Source: Streptomyces violascens
GTDB taxonomy: Bacteria; Actinomycetota; Actinomycetes; Streptomycetales; Streptomycetaceae
Assembly (NCBI RefSeq): GCF_014649955.1
Contig: NZ_BMUA01000001.1
Location: forward strand, 806,001 to 870,000
Length of the DNA: 64,000 bases
Reading direction: 5' to 3'
The translations under genes were made by a program, and so were the position numbers. Below are positions 19,145-27,454 of the stretch, piece by piece. Under the pieces are notes generated by a model. That model was not told the origin of the DNA, ran no database searches, and saw nothing but the letters and a program-made list of their open reading frames with translations. The number at the start of each line of letters is the position of its first letter. Position 1 is the stretch's first letter.

Positions 19145-19552
19145 TCAGTGAACGATGGTGACCTGGTCGCCAGGGTTGCGGCTGATCACGGTGAACTGGG
19201 TGCCCGGGGTCAGGTCCGTGACCAGAGCGAAGTAGGAGTTGTTGATGTCGTGGTAGCCGTTTTCCATCTGGACATAGCCCCTGGACCCTGGCTGCCAGCC
19301 CACAGAGCTCGACTTGCGGTACATGCCCATGTACTGGGAGAACTGGGCGCCGGGGGCGGCCTGTGACCAAGACACGTTGAGGTCGTGGCAAGGCGAGTCG
19401 GCCTTGGTCGCGACCATGGCACCGTTCGTGGTCGTTCCCGGGCTCCTCAGCCAGGTCGAGACGCATCCGGAGGCGGAAGCGGTGGGCGCCAGAGCGACCA
19501 GGGAGGCGGCAGTTATGCCGACGACGGTCAGCGCGGAAAGCGACTTCTTCAC
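19145..19552 (-). CDS. Small secreted protein, unknown
   Basis: 135 aa. A Sec signal (MKKSLSALTVVGITAASLVA, cleaved near ASA-SG) leads to a mature protein of about 107 residues rich in Ser/Thr/Asn/Tyr. It has two Cys (SGCVSTW and SPCHDLN) that could form one disulfide. The start is GTG at 19552. By eye the gene is less GC-rich than its neighbours (about 62% in the line from 19261, against about 72% in the line from 18241), hinting at a different origin. It sits between the lipoprotein gene and a transposase remnant. No function is assigned. Confidence 0.7.
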   Translation of the reverse strand: MKKSLSALTVVGITAASLVALAPTASASGCVSTWLRSPGTTTNGAMVATKADSPCHDLNVSWSQAAPGAQFSQYMGMYRKSSSVGWQPGSRGYVQMENGYHDINNSYFALVTDLTPGTQFTVISRNPGDQVTIVH

Positions 19553-19728
19553 AAGAAACCCGATCTATACGAGTACAGCAGGCCCGGTCACACTGACGGG
19601 CCAAACGCTGGGCACAATAGCAACTCACCGCCCTGACCTGCACATTCGCACGATCGCGCCAGGGGGCGCGCTCCCCTGCCTCGACCAGCCGGGGCGGCCC
19701 CGGCGGTGTCGAACCAGTACTGCGTTCC

Positions 19729-20105
19729 TCACAGAACGTACACATAGCGGCGCCTGCGTGTGCGAGTGGGATTTGCTGGTCGTCCCCAGGTCCAGGGGCG
19801 GACAGGGGTGTTGAGCTGAGCGGTGGCCGGCTCGGTGGCGTGGGCGATGTCGTCGTGACCTCCATGCCGTCGCGGATCCGCAGGCCGCCGAAGACCCAGG
19901 TCTTCTCCGGGCCCCGGCCGTAGTCGAGTTCGGACTTGATCCGGTGTCCGTCCGGCGACCAGCCCGGTCCGGGTGCAAAGGTCCACGGGATCACCGGCTC
20001 GAGCTCGTCCGCGCAGATCACCGTCGCGTCGGGTGGCGGGGCGGCGTACAGGCCGATGATCCGCGTTCTTTTGGGACGAGGTCCGGGTCGGCCGAACTCT
20101 GCAAG
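19729..20105 (-). pseudogene. Deleted IS630-type transposase remnant
   Basis: Two collinear pieces of a DDE transposase are visible on the minus strand in different frames. The first (about 20105-19845) reads KRTRIIGLYAAPPPDATVIC then ADELEPVIPWTF, PGWSPDGHRIKSELDYGRGP and EKTWVFGGLRIRDGMEVT, with the first catalytic Asp in ADE. The second (19839-19729) reads ATAQLNTPVRPWTWGRP and RRRRYVYVL before the stop, the typical family C-terminus. The central part with the second Asp and the Glu is gone, so it is inactive. Family recognition is from memory. No inverted repeats were identified. Confidence 0.75.
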
Positions 20106-20171
20106 AAGGCGATACACCGGACAGGCCGGGACCACCTCCATGGTGGACGCGCGCACTCCACCGACCAGAAC

Positions 20172-20188
20172 TATGGTGTCCCACCACA
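20172..20188. promoter_or_regulatory. Duplicated palindrome, copy 2 (transporter promoter)
   Basis: TATGGTG-TCC-CACCACA lies 75 bp upstream of the MHS transporter ATG and matches copy 1 at 17412-17428 in sequence and in distance to the start. It is a likely binding site for the regulator of the transporter; the PucR-type protein at 21695 is the nearest candidate. Confidence 0.65.
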
Positions 20189-20263
20189 TACGCCGCTGAC
20201 CTGCACGTTCCTACGGTATGGCGACACGAAGACGTCCCCGTCGAATGCCAGGAAGTGGTGCCG

Positions 20264-21646
20264 ATGTCCTCCCCCGCAACCGCTCCCCCACCCGCCACCA
20301 ACCTCAAGCGCATCGTCGCCGCCAGCCTGATTGGCACCACCATCGAGTGGTACGACTTCTTCCTGTACGGGTCGGCCGCCGCGCTCGTGTTCAACAAGCT
20401 GTTCTTCCCCGAGTCCTCGCCACTCGTCGGCACGCTGCTCTCCTTTCTCACGTACGCCGTGGGGTTCGCGGCGCGGCCGCTCGGGGCGCTCGTGTTCGGG
20501 CACTTCGGGGATCGGCTCGGCCGTAAGAAGCTGCTCGTGGTGAGCCTGCTCATGATGGGCGGGGCCACCTTCGGCATCGGCCTTCTGCCCACCCACGCCA
20601 CGGTGGGGGCCGCGGCTCCCGTGCTGCTCACGGCGTTGCGGCTGGTGCAGGGGTTCGCGCTGGGCGGCGAGTGGGGCGGGGCCGTGCTGCTCGTGTCGGA
20701 GCACGGGGATGCCCGGCGGCGCGGGTTCTGGTCCTCGTGGCCCCAAACCGGCGCGCCCGCCGGGCAGTTGCTCGCCGCCGGTGTGCTCTCCGCGCTCACC
20801 GCACTGCTGAGCGACGACGCGTTCACGGCATGGGGCTGGCGCATACCGTTCCTGCTGTCCGGTGTGCTCGTCCTCGTCGGCCTGTGGATCCGGCTGTCAG
20901 TGGATGAATCGCCGGTGTTCAAGGCCGCGTTGGCGCAGGCCGAGGCCCGCAAGGCGGACAGCGTCACCGAAAAGCTGCCGCTCGTCGCGGTGCTGCGGGA
21001 CCACTGGCGCGATGTCCTGGTCGCCGTGGGAGCCCGGATGGCGGAGAACATCAGCTACTACGTGATCACCGCCTTCATCCTGGTGTACGCGACCACCTCG
21101 GCCGGGATGGCCAAGCAGACGGCGCTCAACTCCGTACTCATCGCCTCCGCCGTGCACTTCGTGGTGATACCGGCGTGGGGCGCCCTTTCGGACCGGATCG
21201 GGCGCAGGCCGGTGTATCTGATCGGCGCCCTCGGCGTCGGCGCCTGGATGTTCCCGTTCTTCGCGCTGATCGACACCGGCAGCTTCGGAAACCTGATCCT
21301 CGCCGTCACTGTCGGCCTGGTCTTCCACGGGGCGATGTACGCGCCACAGGCGGCGTTCTTCTCGGAGATGTTCGCGACCCGGATGCGCTATTCGGGCGCT
21401 TCGATCGGTGCGCAGTTCTCCTCCGTGGCGGCCGGTGCGCCCGCGCCGCTGATCGCGACGGCGCTGCTCTCCGACTACGGCACGTCGACGCCGATCGCCC
21501 TGTACGTCATCGCGGCCGTACTGCTCACCGTGGTCGCCATCGGGTGTGCGAAGGAGACCCGGGAGCGGGATCTGGAGTGTGTGGACAGCGCCGCACAGGG
21601 TGTTCCCGCCACATCCGCACGCGGGGTGGATGCCCGAACTGCCTGA
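20264..21646 (+). CDS. MHS family MFS transporter (metabolite:H+ symporter)
   Basis: 460 aa, 12 predicted membrane helices. The signature of the metabolite:H+ symporter group is plain: GTTIEWYDFFLYG in helix 1, GHFGDRLGRKK in loop 2-3, RLVQGFALGGEWGGAVLL in helix 4, and SDRIGRRP in loop 8-9. It imports small carboxylates or related metabolites with protons. AGGAAG lies 8 nt before the ATG at 20264; two GTG codons just upstream would overlap that site. Next to a 3-hydroxybutyrate dehydrogenase and a PucR-type regulator, a hydroxy- or ketoacid substrate is a reasonable inference. Confidence 0.93.
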   Translation: MSSPATAPPPATNLKRIVAASLIGTTIEWYDFFLYGSAAALVFNKLFFPESSPLVGTLLSFLTYAVGFAARPLGALVFGHFGDRLGRKKLLVVSLLMMGGATFGIGLLPTHATVGAAAPVLLTALRLVQGFALGGEWGGAVLLVSEHGDARRRGFWSSWPQTGAPAGQLLAAGVLSALTALLSDDAFTAWGWRIPFLLSGVLVLVGLWIRLSVDESPVFKAALAQAEARKADSVTEKLPLVAVLRDHWRDVLVAVGARMAENISYYVITAFILVYATTSAGMAKQTALNSVLIASAVHFVVIPAWGALSDRIGRRPVYLIGALGVGAWMFPFFALIDTGSFGNLILAVTVGLVFHGAMYAPQAAFFSEMFATRMRYSGASIGAQFSSVAAGAPAPLIATALLSDYGTSTPIALYVIAAVLLTVVAIGCAKETRERDLECVDSAAQGVPATSARGVDARTA

Positions 21647-21694
21647 CAAGGGAGGGGAATTGGGTGGAGTGGCAGTGTGGTGCCGCCCCACCCT

Positions 21695-23611
21695 TCACGG
21701 CGTCATGGCCGGCGCCGCCACATGGAGGCGCAGGGCGAGCTGGATTTCCAGGGCGCGGGCGGGCGTCTGCCAGTCGGGGCCCAGGAGGCGGCCGATCCGG
21801 TCCAGGCGCTGGGCCACCGTGTTCACATGGACGTGCAGACGCTCCTTGGTGCGAGCCGGGCTCATGCCGTTCGCGAAGTACGTGTCGAGGGTGCGGACCA
21901 GGTCGCTTCTGCGTTTCCTGTCGTACGCCACGACCGCGCCGATCGTCCGGTCGACGAACCCGCCGATGTCCCGGGTGTCCGCGAGCAGCAGGCCGAGGAA
22001 GCCGAGGTCCTGGGCCGCGGCCCCTTCACCGGAGCGGCCCAGCAGCCGCAGCGCCTCCAGGCAGCGGCGGGCCTCGGCGTACGCGGTGGCGACCGCGGAG
22101 GGTGTCACGGCGGGGGCCGCGACGGCGGCGGACGCGCCGACCGTGACGGGCTCGTGGAGGGCGCCGCTCAGCTGTTTCGCCGTCTGCCGGGCGACCTCGG
22201 CCGGGGTGTCGCCCGGGCCGAGCGGAAGGAGCAGCACCGTACCGCCGTCGCGGGTCGAGGCCAGGCCGTGCCGGGTCGCGGCCAGGTATGCGGCGGCGGA
22301 GCCGATGCGCCGGCGGTCCGCGGTGCGGCGGGCGGCGGTGCCCGGGTCGAGGCCGTCGATGCGGGCGGCGATCACCACGTGCGGGGCGTCGAGGTCGGCC
22401 CGCAGCCTGGTGGCGCGTTCGCTCAGCAGCCGGGGGTCGCGGCCCGGCGCGTCCAAGAGGTCGTCCAACAGCTCGCCCCGCACGCGTTGTTCGGCCTCGC
22501 CGGCCGAGCGCCGGTTGAGCAGCAGGAGCGAGGTGACCAGGGCGGCCCGTTCCAGGGTGCGCCGGTCGACGGGGTCGAGGCCCGGCTGGCCGTGCAGGAC
22601 CAGCGCACCCAGGAGTTCACCTCCGGCCGACACTCCGGCGAGCCAGTCCTCGCCGTGGCGGATCGCGTGGCCGTCGGTGCCGCTGAGGCGCAGGACGGCG
22701 GTGTGTGCCGAGTCGGGGTCGGCGAACTCGACCATGCCGTCGAGGACTTCGGACACCGCGTCGGCCACGTCGTGGACTCCGCCGCCGCGCAGCACCAGTT
22801 CGGTGAGCCGGTCGTGGACCTCCGACGCCCGTTCGAGGACCGCGCTGTGGTCCCGGACGGTCTCGTTGGCCTTCTCCAACTCGGCCAGTGCGGACCGGGT
22901 TTCGGCCAGCAGGTTGGCGGTGTCGATGGCGACGGCGGCGTGCGCGGCGAAGGAGCCGAGCAGGGCGATCTCCTCACGTGCGAAGACCCGCGGGTGCCGG
23001 TCGGCCGCGAAGAGCACCCCGATGACGGTGCTGCCGAGCATGAGCGGCACCCCGAGAATGGCGACGAGTCCCTCGTCGCGTACGCCGGTGTCGATGGTGC
23101 TGGTGTGCTGGAAGCGTTCGTCGGCGAAGTAGCTGGAGGTGACGTAGGGGCGGGCGGTCTGCGCGACGAGCCCGCCGAGCCCCTCGCCCATGCCGAGGCG
23201 CAGCTGCTGAAAGCGGGCGGCCACGGAGCCTTCGGTGACCCGCATGTAAGTGTCGCCCGCTGCGGGGTCGTTGAGGCTGAGGTAGGCGACCTCCGTGCCG
23301 AGCAGCGAGCGGGCCCGCTGCACGATGGCGCGCAGTACGGCGTCCAGGTCGCGCAGGCCGGCGAGGTCGTGGGCGGTCTCGAACAGGGCGGACAGCTCGG
23401 CCTCGCGGCGTCTGCGCCCTTCGAGGTCGGCCCGTACGCGCAGGGCGAGCTGTTTCGCGGCCTCCAGGCCGGCGAGCGCCTCGGGTGGCGCGCCGTCGGC
23501 GCGGGCGAGGAGCGCCGGGCGGTCGTACGCCTCGGTGGGCGCGCCCCGGGCGAGGAGTGCCAGGTAGGAAACTTCGGGGTGGTCGTGGGGATGCGCTTGG
23601 TCGTGGGACAT
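21695..23611 (-). CDS. GAF-domain PucR/CdaR-type transcriptional regulator
   Basis: 638 aa. A short N-terminal region and helical linker lead to a GAF sensory domain (about 75-225: LFETAHDLAGLRDLDAVLRA, FADERFQHTSTIDTGVRDEG). A middle GGDEF-like CdaR region comes next, then a C-terminal PucR helix-turn-helix (RSDLVRTLDTYFANGMSPAR then TKERLHVHVNTVAQRLDRIG). Such proteins activate or repress catabolic genes in response to small molecules. It is convergent with the MHS transporter and upstream of bdhA on the same strand, so it probably governs this locus. Confidence 0.88.
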   Translation of the reverse strand: MSHDQAHPHDHPEVSYLALLARGAPTEAYDRPALLARADGAPPEALAGLEAAKQLALRVRADLEGRRRREAELSALFETAHDLAGLRDLDAVLRAIVQRARSLLGTEVAYLSLNDPAAGDTYMRVTEGSVAARFQQLRLGMGEGLGGLVAQTARPYVTSSYFADERFQHTSTIDTGVRDEGLVAILGVPLMLGSTVIGVLFAADRHPRVFAREEIALLGSFAAHAAVAIDTANLLAETRSALAELEKANETVRDHSAVLERASEVHDRLTELVLRGGGVHDVADAVSEVLDGMVEFADPDSAHTAVLRLSGTDGHAIRHGEDWLAGVSAGGELLGALVLHGQPGLDPVDRRTLERAALVTSLLLLNRRSAGEAEQRVRGELLDDLLDAPGRDPRLLSERATRLRADLDAPHVVIAARIDGLDPGTAARRTADRRRIGSAAAYLAATRHGLASTRDGGTVLLLPLGPGDTPAEVARQTAKQLSGALHEPVTVGASAAVAAPAVTPSAVATAYAEARRCLEALRLLGRSGEGAAAQDLGFLGLLLADTRDIGGFVDRTIGAVVAYDRKRRSDLVRTLDTYFANGMSPARTKERLHVHVNTVAQRLDRIGRLLGPDWQTPARALEIQLALRLHVAAPAMTP

Positions 23612-23708
23612 GGTCACAGGGATACCTGCCGGGTGGGCGGCCTCGCCAGGCCTGTGGACAACTCTTGAGGGGTGCAGAACAAGCGGGAGAACGGGCAGGC
23701 GCCGACGC

Positions 23709-24512
23709 TCAGTGTGCGGTCCAGCCGCCGTCCAGGGCCAGCGAAGTACCGGTGATGAAGGAGGCCTGCGGAGTGCAGAGATAGGCGACCGCTTCGGCGA
23801 CCTCGTGCGGTTCGACGAGCCGCTTGAGTGCCGCGTCCTTGAGCAGCACCTCGGTGAGCACCTGCTCCTCGGGGATGCCGTGTGCCGCCGCCTGGTCGGC
23901 GATCTGCCGCTGCACCAAGGGCGTACGCACATATCCGGGGTTGACGCAGTTCGAGGTGACCCCGTGGGGGGCGCCTTCCAGGGCGGCGGTCTTGGAGAGG
24001 CCTTCGAGGCCATGTTTGGCGGACACATAGGCCGACTTGAAGGCGGAGGCCCGCAGACCATGTACCGACGACAGGTTGACGATGCGGCCCCACCCCTGCC
24101 CGTACATGTGGGGCAGCGCGCCCCGGATCAGCCGGAACGGGGCTTCCAGCATCACGGTGAGGACGGTGTGGAAGGCCTCGGGCGGGAACTCCTCGATGGG
24201 GCGCACCAGTTGGAGTCCGGCGTTGTTCACCAGGATGTCCGTTCCGGCGGCGGCCTGTTCGGCGGCGTCGAGGTCGGTCAGGTCGAGGACGACGGGTTCC
24301 ACGGTGCCGTCGAGTCCGGCGCCCTGAGCAGCGAGCTCTTCGAGGCCTTCCGCGTCCCGGTCGACCGCCCTGACCTTGGCTCCGGCGGCGGCGAGCCGCA
24401 CGGCGCAGGCCCGGCCGATGCCGCCCGCGGCGCCGGTGACGAGCACGGTGCGTCCGCCCAGGTCGACGGTGACGGAGTGCGGGAGGGCTGCGGGGGCGAG
24501 GGGCGGGGTCAT
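23709..24512 (-). CDS. bdhA: 3-hydroxybutyrate dehydrogenase (SDR family)
   Basis: 267 aa cytosolic short-chain dehydrogenase interconverting (R)-3-hydroxybutyrate and acetoacetate with NAD(H). The Rossmann motif is TGAAGGIG (26-33), NNAG is near 96, and the catalytic Ser149/Tyr162/Lys166 lie in SSVHGLRASAFKSAYVSAKH. The segments VTSNCVNPGYVRTPLVQRQI and FITGTSLALDGGWTAH are those of the PHB-type dehydrogenase subfamily. The start at 24512 is preferred over one 10 codons upstream because it matches family N-termini. It is probably linked functionally to the MHS transporter and PucR regulator. Confidence 0.88.
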   Translation of the reverse strand: MTPPLAPAALPHSVTVDLGGRTVLVTGAAGGIGRACAVRLAAAGAKVRAVDRDAEGLEELAAQGAGLDGTVEPVVLDLTDLDAAEQAAAGTDILVNNAGLQLVRPIEEFPPEAFHTVLTVMLEAPFRLIRGALPHMYGQGWGRIVNLSSVHGLRASAFKSAYVSAKHGLEGLSKTAALEGAPHGVTSNCVNPGYVRTPLVQRQIADQAAAHGIPEEQVLTEVLLKDAALKRLVEPHEVAEAVAYLCTPQASFITGTSLALDGGWTAH

Positions 24513-24568
24513 GGTCTCGACCCTAGGCAGGCCGCCCCTCACCCACCCATGTGGTCAGCGCACATACT

Positions 24569-25051
24569 TCAGAGCCCAGTGCTGGGTTGGAACCATGTGG
24601 GGCTGTCCGACTGTGCCTGCTTGATGCGGAACAGCGCGAACTCGCTGAGCTTCGGCAGTGCGTCCATGGCGAACCAGCCCACTTCGAGGGACTCCTCGTC
24701 GTTGACGCGGGCCTCGCCTCCGGTGGCCCGGCAGCGGAAGGTGATGTCCATGAACTGGCATTGGTCGCCGTTGGGGTAGGTGATAGTGCTCTTGCCTGCC
24801 TCCACGAGCACCACCCGCTCGGCGACGCACCGTACGCCGGTTTCCTCGTACACCTCGCGCACGGCAGTGTGGGCGGGCTCCTCCCCCGGCTCGGGAATGC
24901 CGCCGATCGTCGACCACTTGCCGTTGTCCGCCCGGCGGCCGAGCAGGACCCGGCCCTCGTCGTCGAAGACGATCGCACTCACACCCGGCAGCAGGAGCAG
25001 CTGGTGCCCGGCGAGGGCCCGGATGTCTTGAATGAAGTCAGGAGTTGCCAT
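24569..25051 (-). CDS. Nudix hydrolase
   Basis: 160 aa. The Nudix box GX5EX7REUXEEXGU is intact at residues 51-73 (GIPEPGEEPAHTAVREVYEETGV). It would hydrolyse a nucleoside diphosphate linked to another moiety, using Mg2+. It lies 56 bp upstream of bdhA on the same strand but shows no functional tie to it. Substrate not determinable. Confidence 0.92.
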   Translation of the reverse strand: MATPDFIQDIRALAGHQLLLLPGVSAIVFDDEGRVLLGRRADNGKWSTIGGIPEPGEEPAHTAVREVYEETGVRCVAERVVLVEAGKSTITYPNGDQCQFMDITFRCRATGGEARVNDEESLEVGWFAMDALPKLSEFALFRIKQAQSDSPTWFQPSTGL

Positions 25052-25085
25052 GCTCCGACCCTAACGGCCGTCCGGATCCGGCCAG

Positions 25086-26702
25086 TCAGCTCCCGTTGCC
25101 TCGACGCCCCCGCACGGACCGGGTGATCGCCCAGGCCAGGCCCGCGGCGGCGGCCGCGACGAGCGCCCACTCGGGCAGCGTGCCCAGCTTGGTGGCAGGC
25201 GTCTGCGAGGAGCGCAGCGGCACCTTGGCGACGAGCGAGGCGGGGGTGAACATGGCGGTCTTCTGGACGACCTTGCCGTCGGGCATGATCACGGCGCTGA
25301 CCCCGCTGGTGACCGGAACGGTGACGGTCCTGCTGTGCTCGACGGCCCGCACCCGGGACATGGCGAGCTGCTGGTAGGTCATCTCGCTGCGGTCGAAGGT
25401 GGCGTTGTTGCTCGGTACGGAGATCAGCTGGGCGCCCGAGGTGACGGTGTCGCGCACCGCCCAGTCGAAGGCGGCCTCGTAACAGGTGGCGATGCCGACC
25501 TTGGTGCCGGCCATGGTGAACAGGCCGGGCTTGGTGCCGCGGTTGAAGTCCTCGCGGACCATGGACGTGTAGCCGGGGGCGAAGGTGTTGATGAGTCCGC
25601 GCAGCGGGATGTACTCGCCGAACGGCTGGATCTGCCGCTTGTCGTACGTTGCGACGGGGCCCAGCTTGGGGTCCCACTGGACCTGCTCGTTGTAGAGCTT
25701 CGCGCCGTAGCCGCCGACGACCGCGCCGACCGAGATGGGGGCGCCTATGGCCTTGGCGGCCTGGTCGATGACGGCGCGGGCGTCGTCGTCGGCGAAGGGG
25801 TCGACGTCGGAGGAGTTCTCGGGCCACAGCACGAAGTCGGGCTGCGGCTCCTTGCCGGCCTTGACCCGGTCGGCGAGCCGCAGTGTCTCGCGTACGTGGT
25901 AGTCGAGCACGGCCCGGCGCTGGGAGTTGAAGTCGAGGCCGAGGCGGGGCACATTGCCCTGGATCACGGCGACGGTCGCGGTGCCGTCCTCGGCGGAGTC
26001 GCTGACCAGGCCGCGGGCGCCGAAGGACGCCGCGACCGGCACGACGACCGTGAGCAGTGCGGCCGCCGCCGCTCCCTTGCGGACACTGCCGGTGCTCCGG
26101 AGCCGCAGCGCCTGCCGTACGCATTCGTACAGGCCGAAACCGCACAGCACCACGGCGAAGCCGAGCACGGGCGTGCCGCCCAGGGCGGCAAGGGGCAGGA
26201 AGGTCCCGTCGGCCTGTCCGAAGGCGACCTTGCCCCAGGGGAAACCCCCGAACGGCGCGCGGGCGCGGGCCGCCTCGGCGACTACCCACAAGGTGGCGGA
26301 CCACACAGGCCACAGCGGAAGCCTGGAGACCACCGCCATACCCGCCCCGGCCGCCCCGATGAACAGCGCCTCGATCGCGGCGAGCCCCAGCCAGGGCCCG
26401 GGGCCGACCTCCACCCCGGTCCATACGAGGAGCGGGAGCAGGAAGCCGAGGCCGAAGAGGTAGCCGAGGCCGAGGCCCGCCTTCCAGCTGCGGCCGCGCA
26501 GGAGCCGGCCGAGGACGGCGAACGCGGGCAGCGCCAGCCACCACAGGGGCCTCGGCGGGAAGCTCAGGTACAGGAGCACCCCAGCCAGCGCGGCCACGGC
26601 GGGCCGGGCGAGACGGTTCAGCAGTCCCCGCAGCCGCGAGGGCGCGGCAGGCTGCGGTCCGAGCTGTTCCGGCTCGGTTGTGGGGGTTTCGGTGGTGCTC
26701 AC
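25086..26702 (-). CDS. lnt: Apolipoprotein N-acyltransferase
   Basis: 538 aa. It N-acylates the amino-terminal Cys of mature lipoproteins at the membrane. Six to seven helices fill residues 35-225, followed by an extracytoplasmic nitrilase-like domain and a final helix (EWALVAAAAAGLAWAITRSV). The catalytic triad is visible: Glu295 in LWPENSS, Lys355 in YDKRQIQPFGEYIP, and Cys407 in GIATCYEAAFDW. It starts at GTG 26702. It stands alone, not fused to a polyprenol-phosphate mannose synthase as in mycobacteria. Confidence 0.94.
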   Translation of the reverse strand: MSTTETPTTEPEQLGPQPAAPSRLRGLLNRLARPAVAALAGVLLYLSFPPRPLWWLALPAFAVLGRLLRGRSWKAGLGLGYLFGLGFLLPLLVWTGVEVGPGPWLGLAAIEALFIGAAGAGMAVVSRLPLWPVWSATLWVVAEAARARAPFGGFPWGKVAFGQADGTFLPLAALGGTPVLGFAVVLCGFGLYECVRQALRLRSTGSVRKGAAAAALLTVVVPVAASFGARGLVSDSAEDGTATVAVIQGNVPRLGLDFNSQRRAVLDYHVRETLRLADRVKAGKEPQPDFVLWPENSSDVDPFADDDARAVIDQAAKAIGAPISVGAVVGGYGAKLYNEQVQWDPKLGPVATYDKRQIQPFGEYIPLRGLINTFAPGYTSMVREDFNRGTKPGLFTMAGTKVGIATCYEAAFDWAVRDTVTSGAQLISVPSNNATFDRSEMTYQQLAMSRVRAVEHSRTVTVPVTSGVSAVIMPDGKVVQKTAMFTPASLVAKVPLRSSQTPATKLGTLPEWALVAAAAAGLAWAITRSVRGRRGNGS

Positions 26703-26820
26703 CCGGCGGAGTCTACGGCGGGTGGCTGTGTACCGGGGAGTCCGGTCTCGGAGCCTGTGGGGACTCCGTCAGGCCCGGACGGACTTCAGCACCGGGCTCT
26801 GCGGCATCCAGCCCGGGAGG

Positions 26821-27408
26821 TCAGGCCTCGGCGGCCTTCGTGGTGCCGAGGAGGCGCAGCCGGTCGCGGATGACGCGGACCGCCGCTTCGGCGTCGTCGA
26901 CGGTGACGGTGAAGACGCGGCCGTCGCCGAGCTTGAGCGCCACGCCCTCACCGCGGCGTACCACGACGGCGGTGCCGATCTCGGGGCGCCAGCGGTAGCC
27001 CCAGCCGCCCCACTGGCGCGGGGTGACGCGGGGCACGAAGTCGGCTCCGACCACATGGTCGAGGGGGATCCTGCGGCGCGGCAGCCCGATGTGGCCGCAG
27101 CGCACTTCCAGGCAGTCGCCGTCGACCGTGACCGCCACGTGGACGAAGGCGAGGGTCCCGAAGAGCACGAGGAGCCCGGCCGCCAGACAGCCGACGACGG
27201 ACATCAGGAGCGGCGCGATGCCGGACGTCCAGTTCGAGTCGACGGCCAGCTCGACGCCGAGCGCGATGCAGGCCGCTCCACCGGCCGCGAGCAGCCACTG
27301 GACACGGTTGGTCGCCCGGCCGGTCCAGACCTCTGGCGCCTGTTCGGCGGCACCGGATCCGTGCTGCGACTCGGGGGGCGTGGGGTACTCCGGGGACGGT
27401 TCCCTCAT
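26821..27408 (-). CDS. Membrane protein with PH-like domain
   Basis: 195 aa. A Pro/Glu-rich cytosolic start precedes two helices (VQWLLAAGGAACIALGVELAV and IAPLLMSVVGCLAAGLLVLFG) and a C-terminal bacterial PH-like beta domain (VTVDGDCLEVRCGHIGLPRR, ATKLGDG-type strand VALKLGDGRVFTVTVDDAEA). The ATG at 27408 was chosen because the 35 extra upstream codons look non-coding. Many actinobacteria have one such protein; function is unknown. Confidence 0.72.
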   Translation of the reverse strand: MREPSPEYPTPPESQHGSGAAEQAPEVWTGRATNRVQWLLAAGGAACIALGVELAVDSNWTSGIAPLLMSVVGCLAAGLLVLFGTLAFVHVAVTVDGDCLEVRCGHIGLPRRRIPLDHVVGADFVPRVTPRQWGGWGYRWRPEIGTAVVVRRGEGVALKLGDGRVFTVTVDDAEAAVRVIRDRLRLLGTTKAAEA

Positions 27409-27454
27409 GAGTAGCAGCGTACTCAGGTTCCGCTGCCGTGGCACCGTGCAGCGC

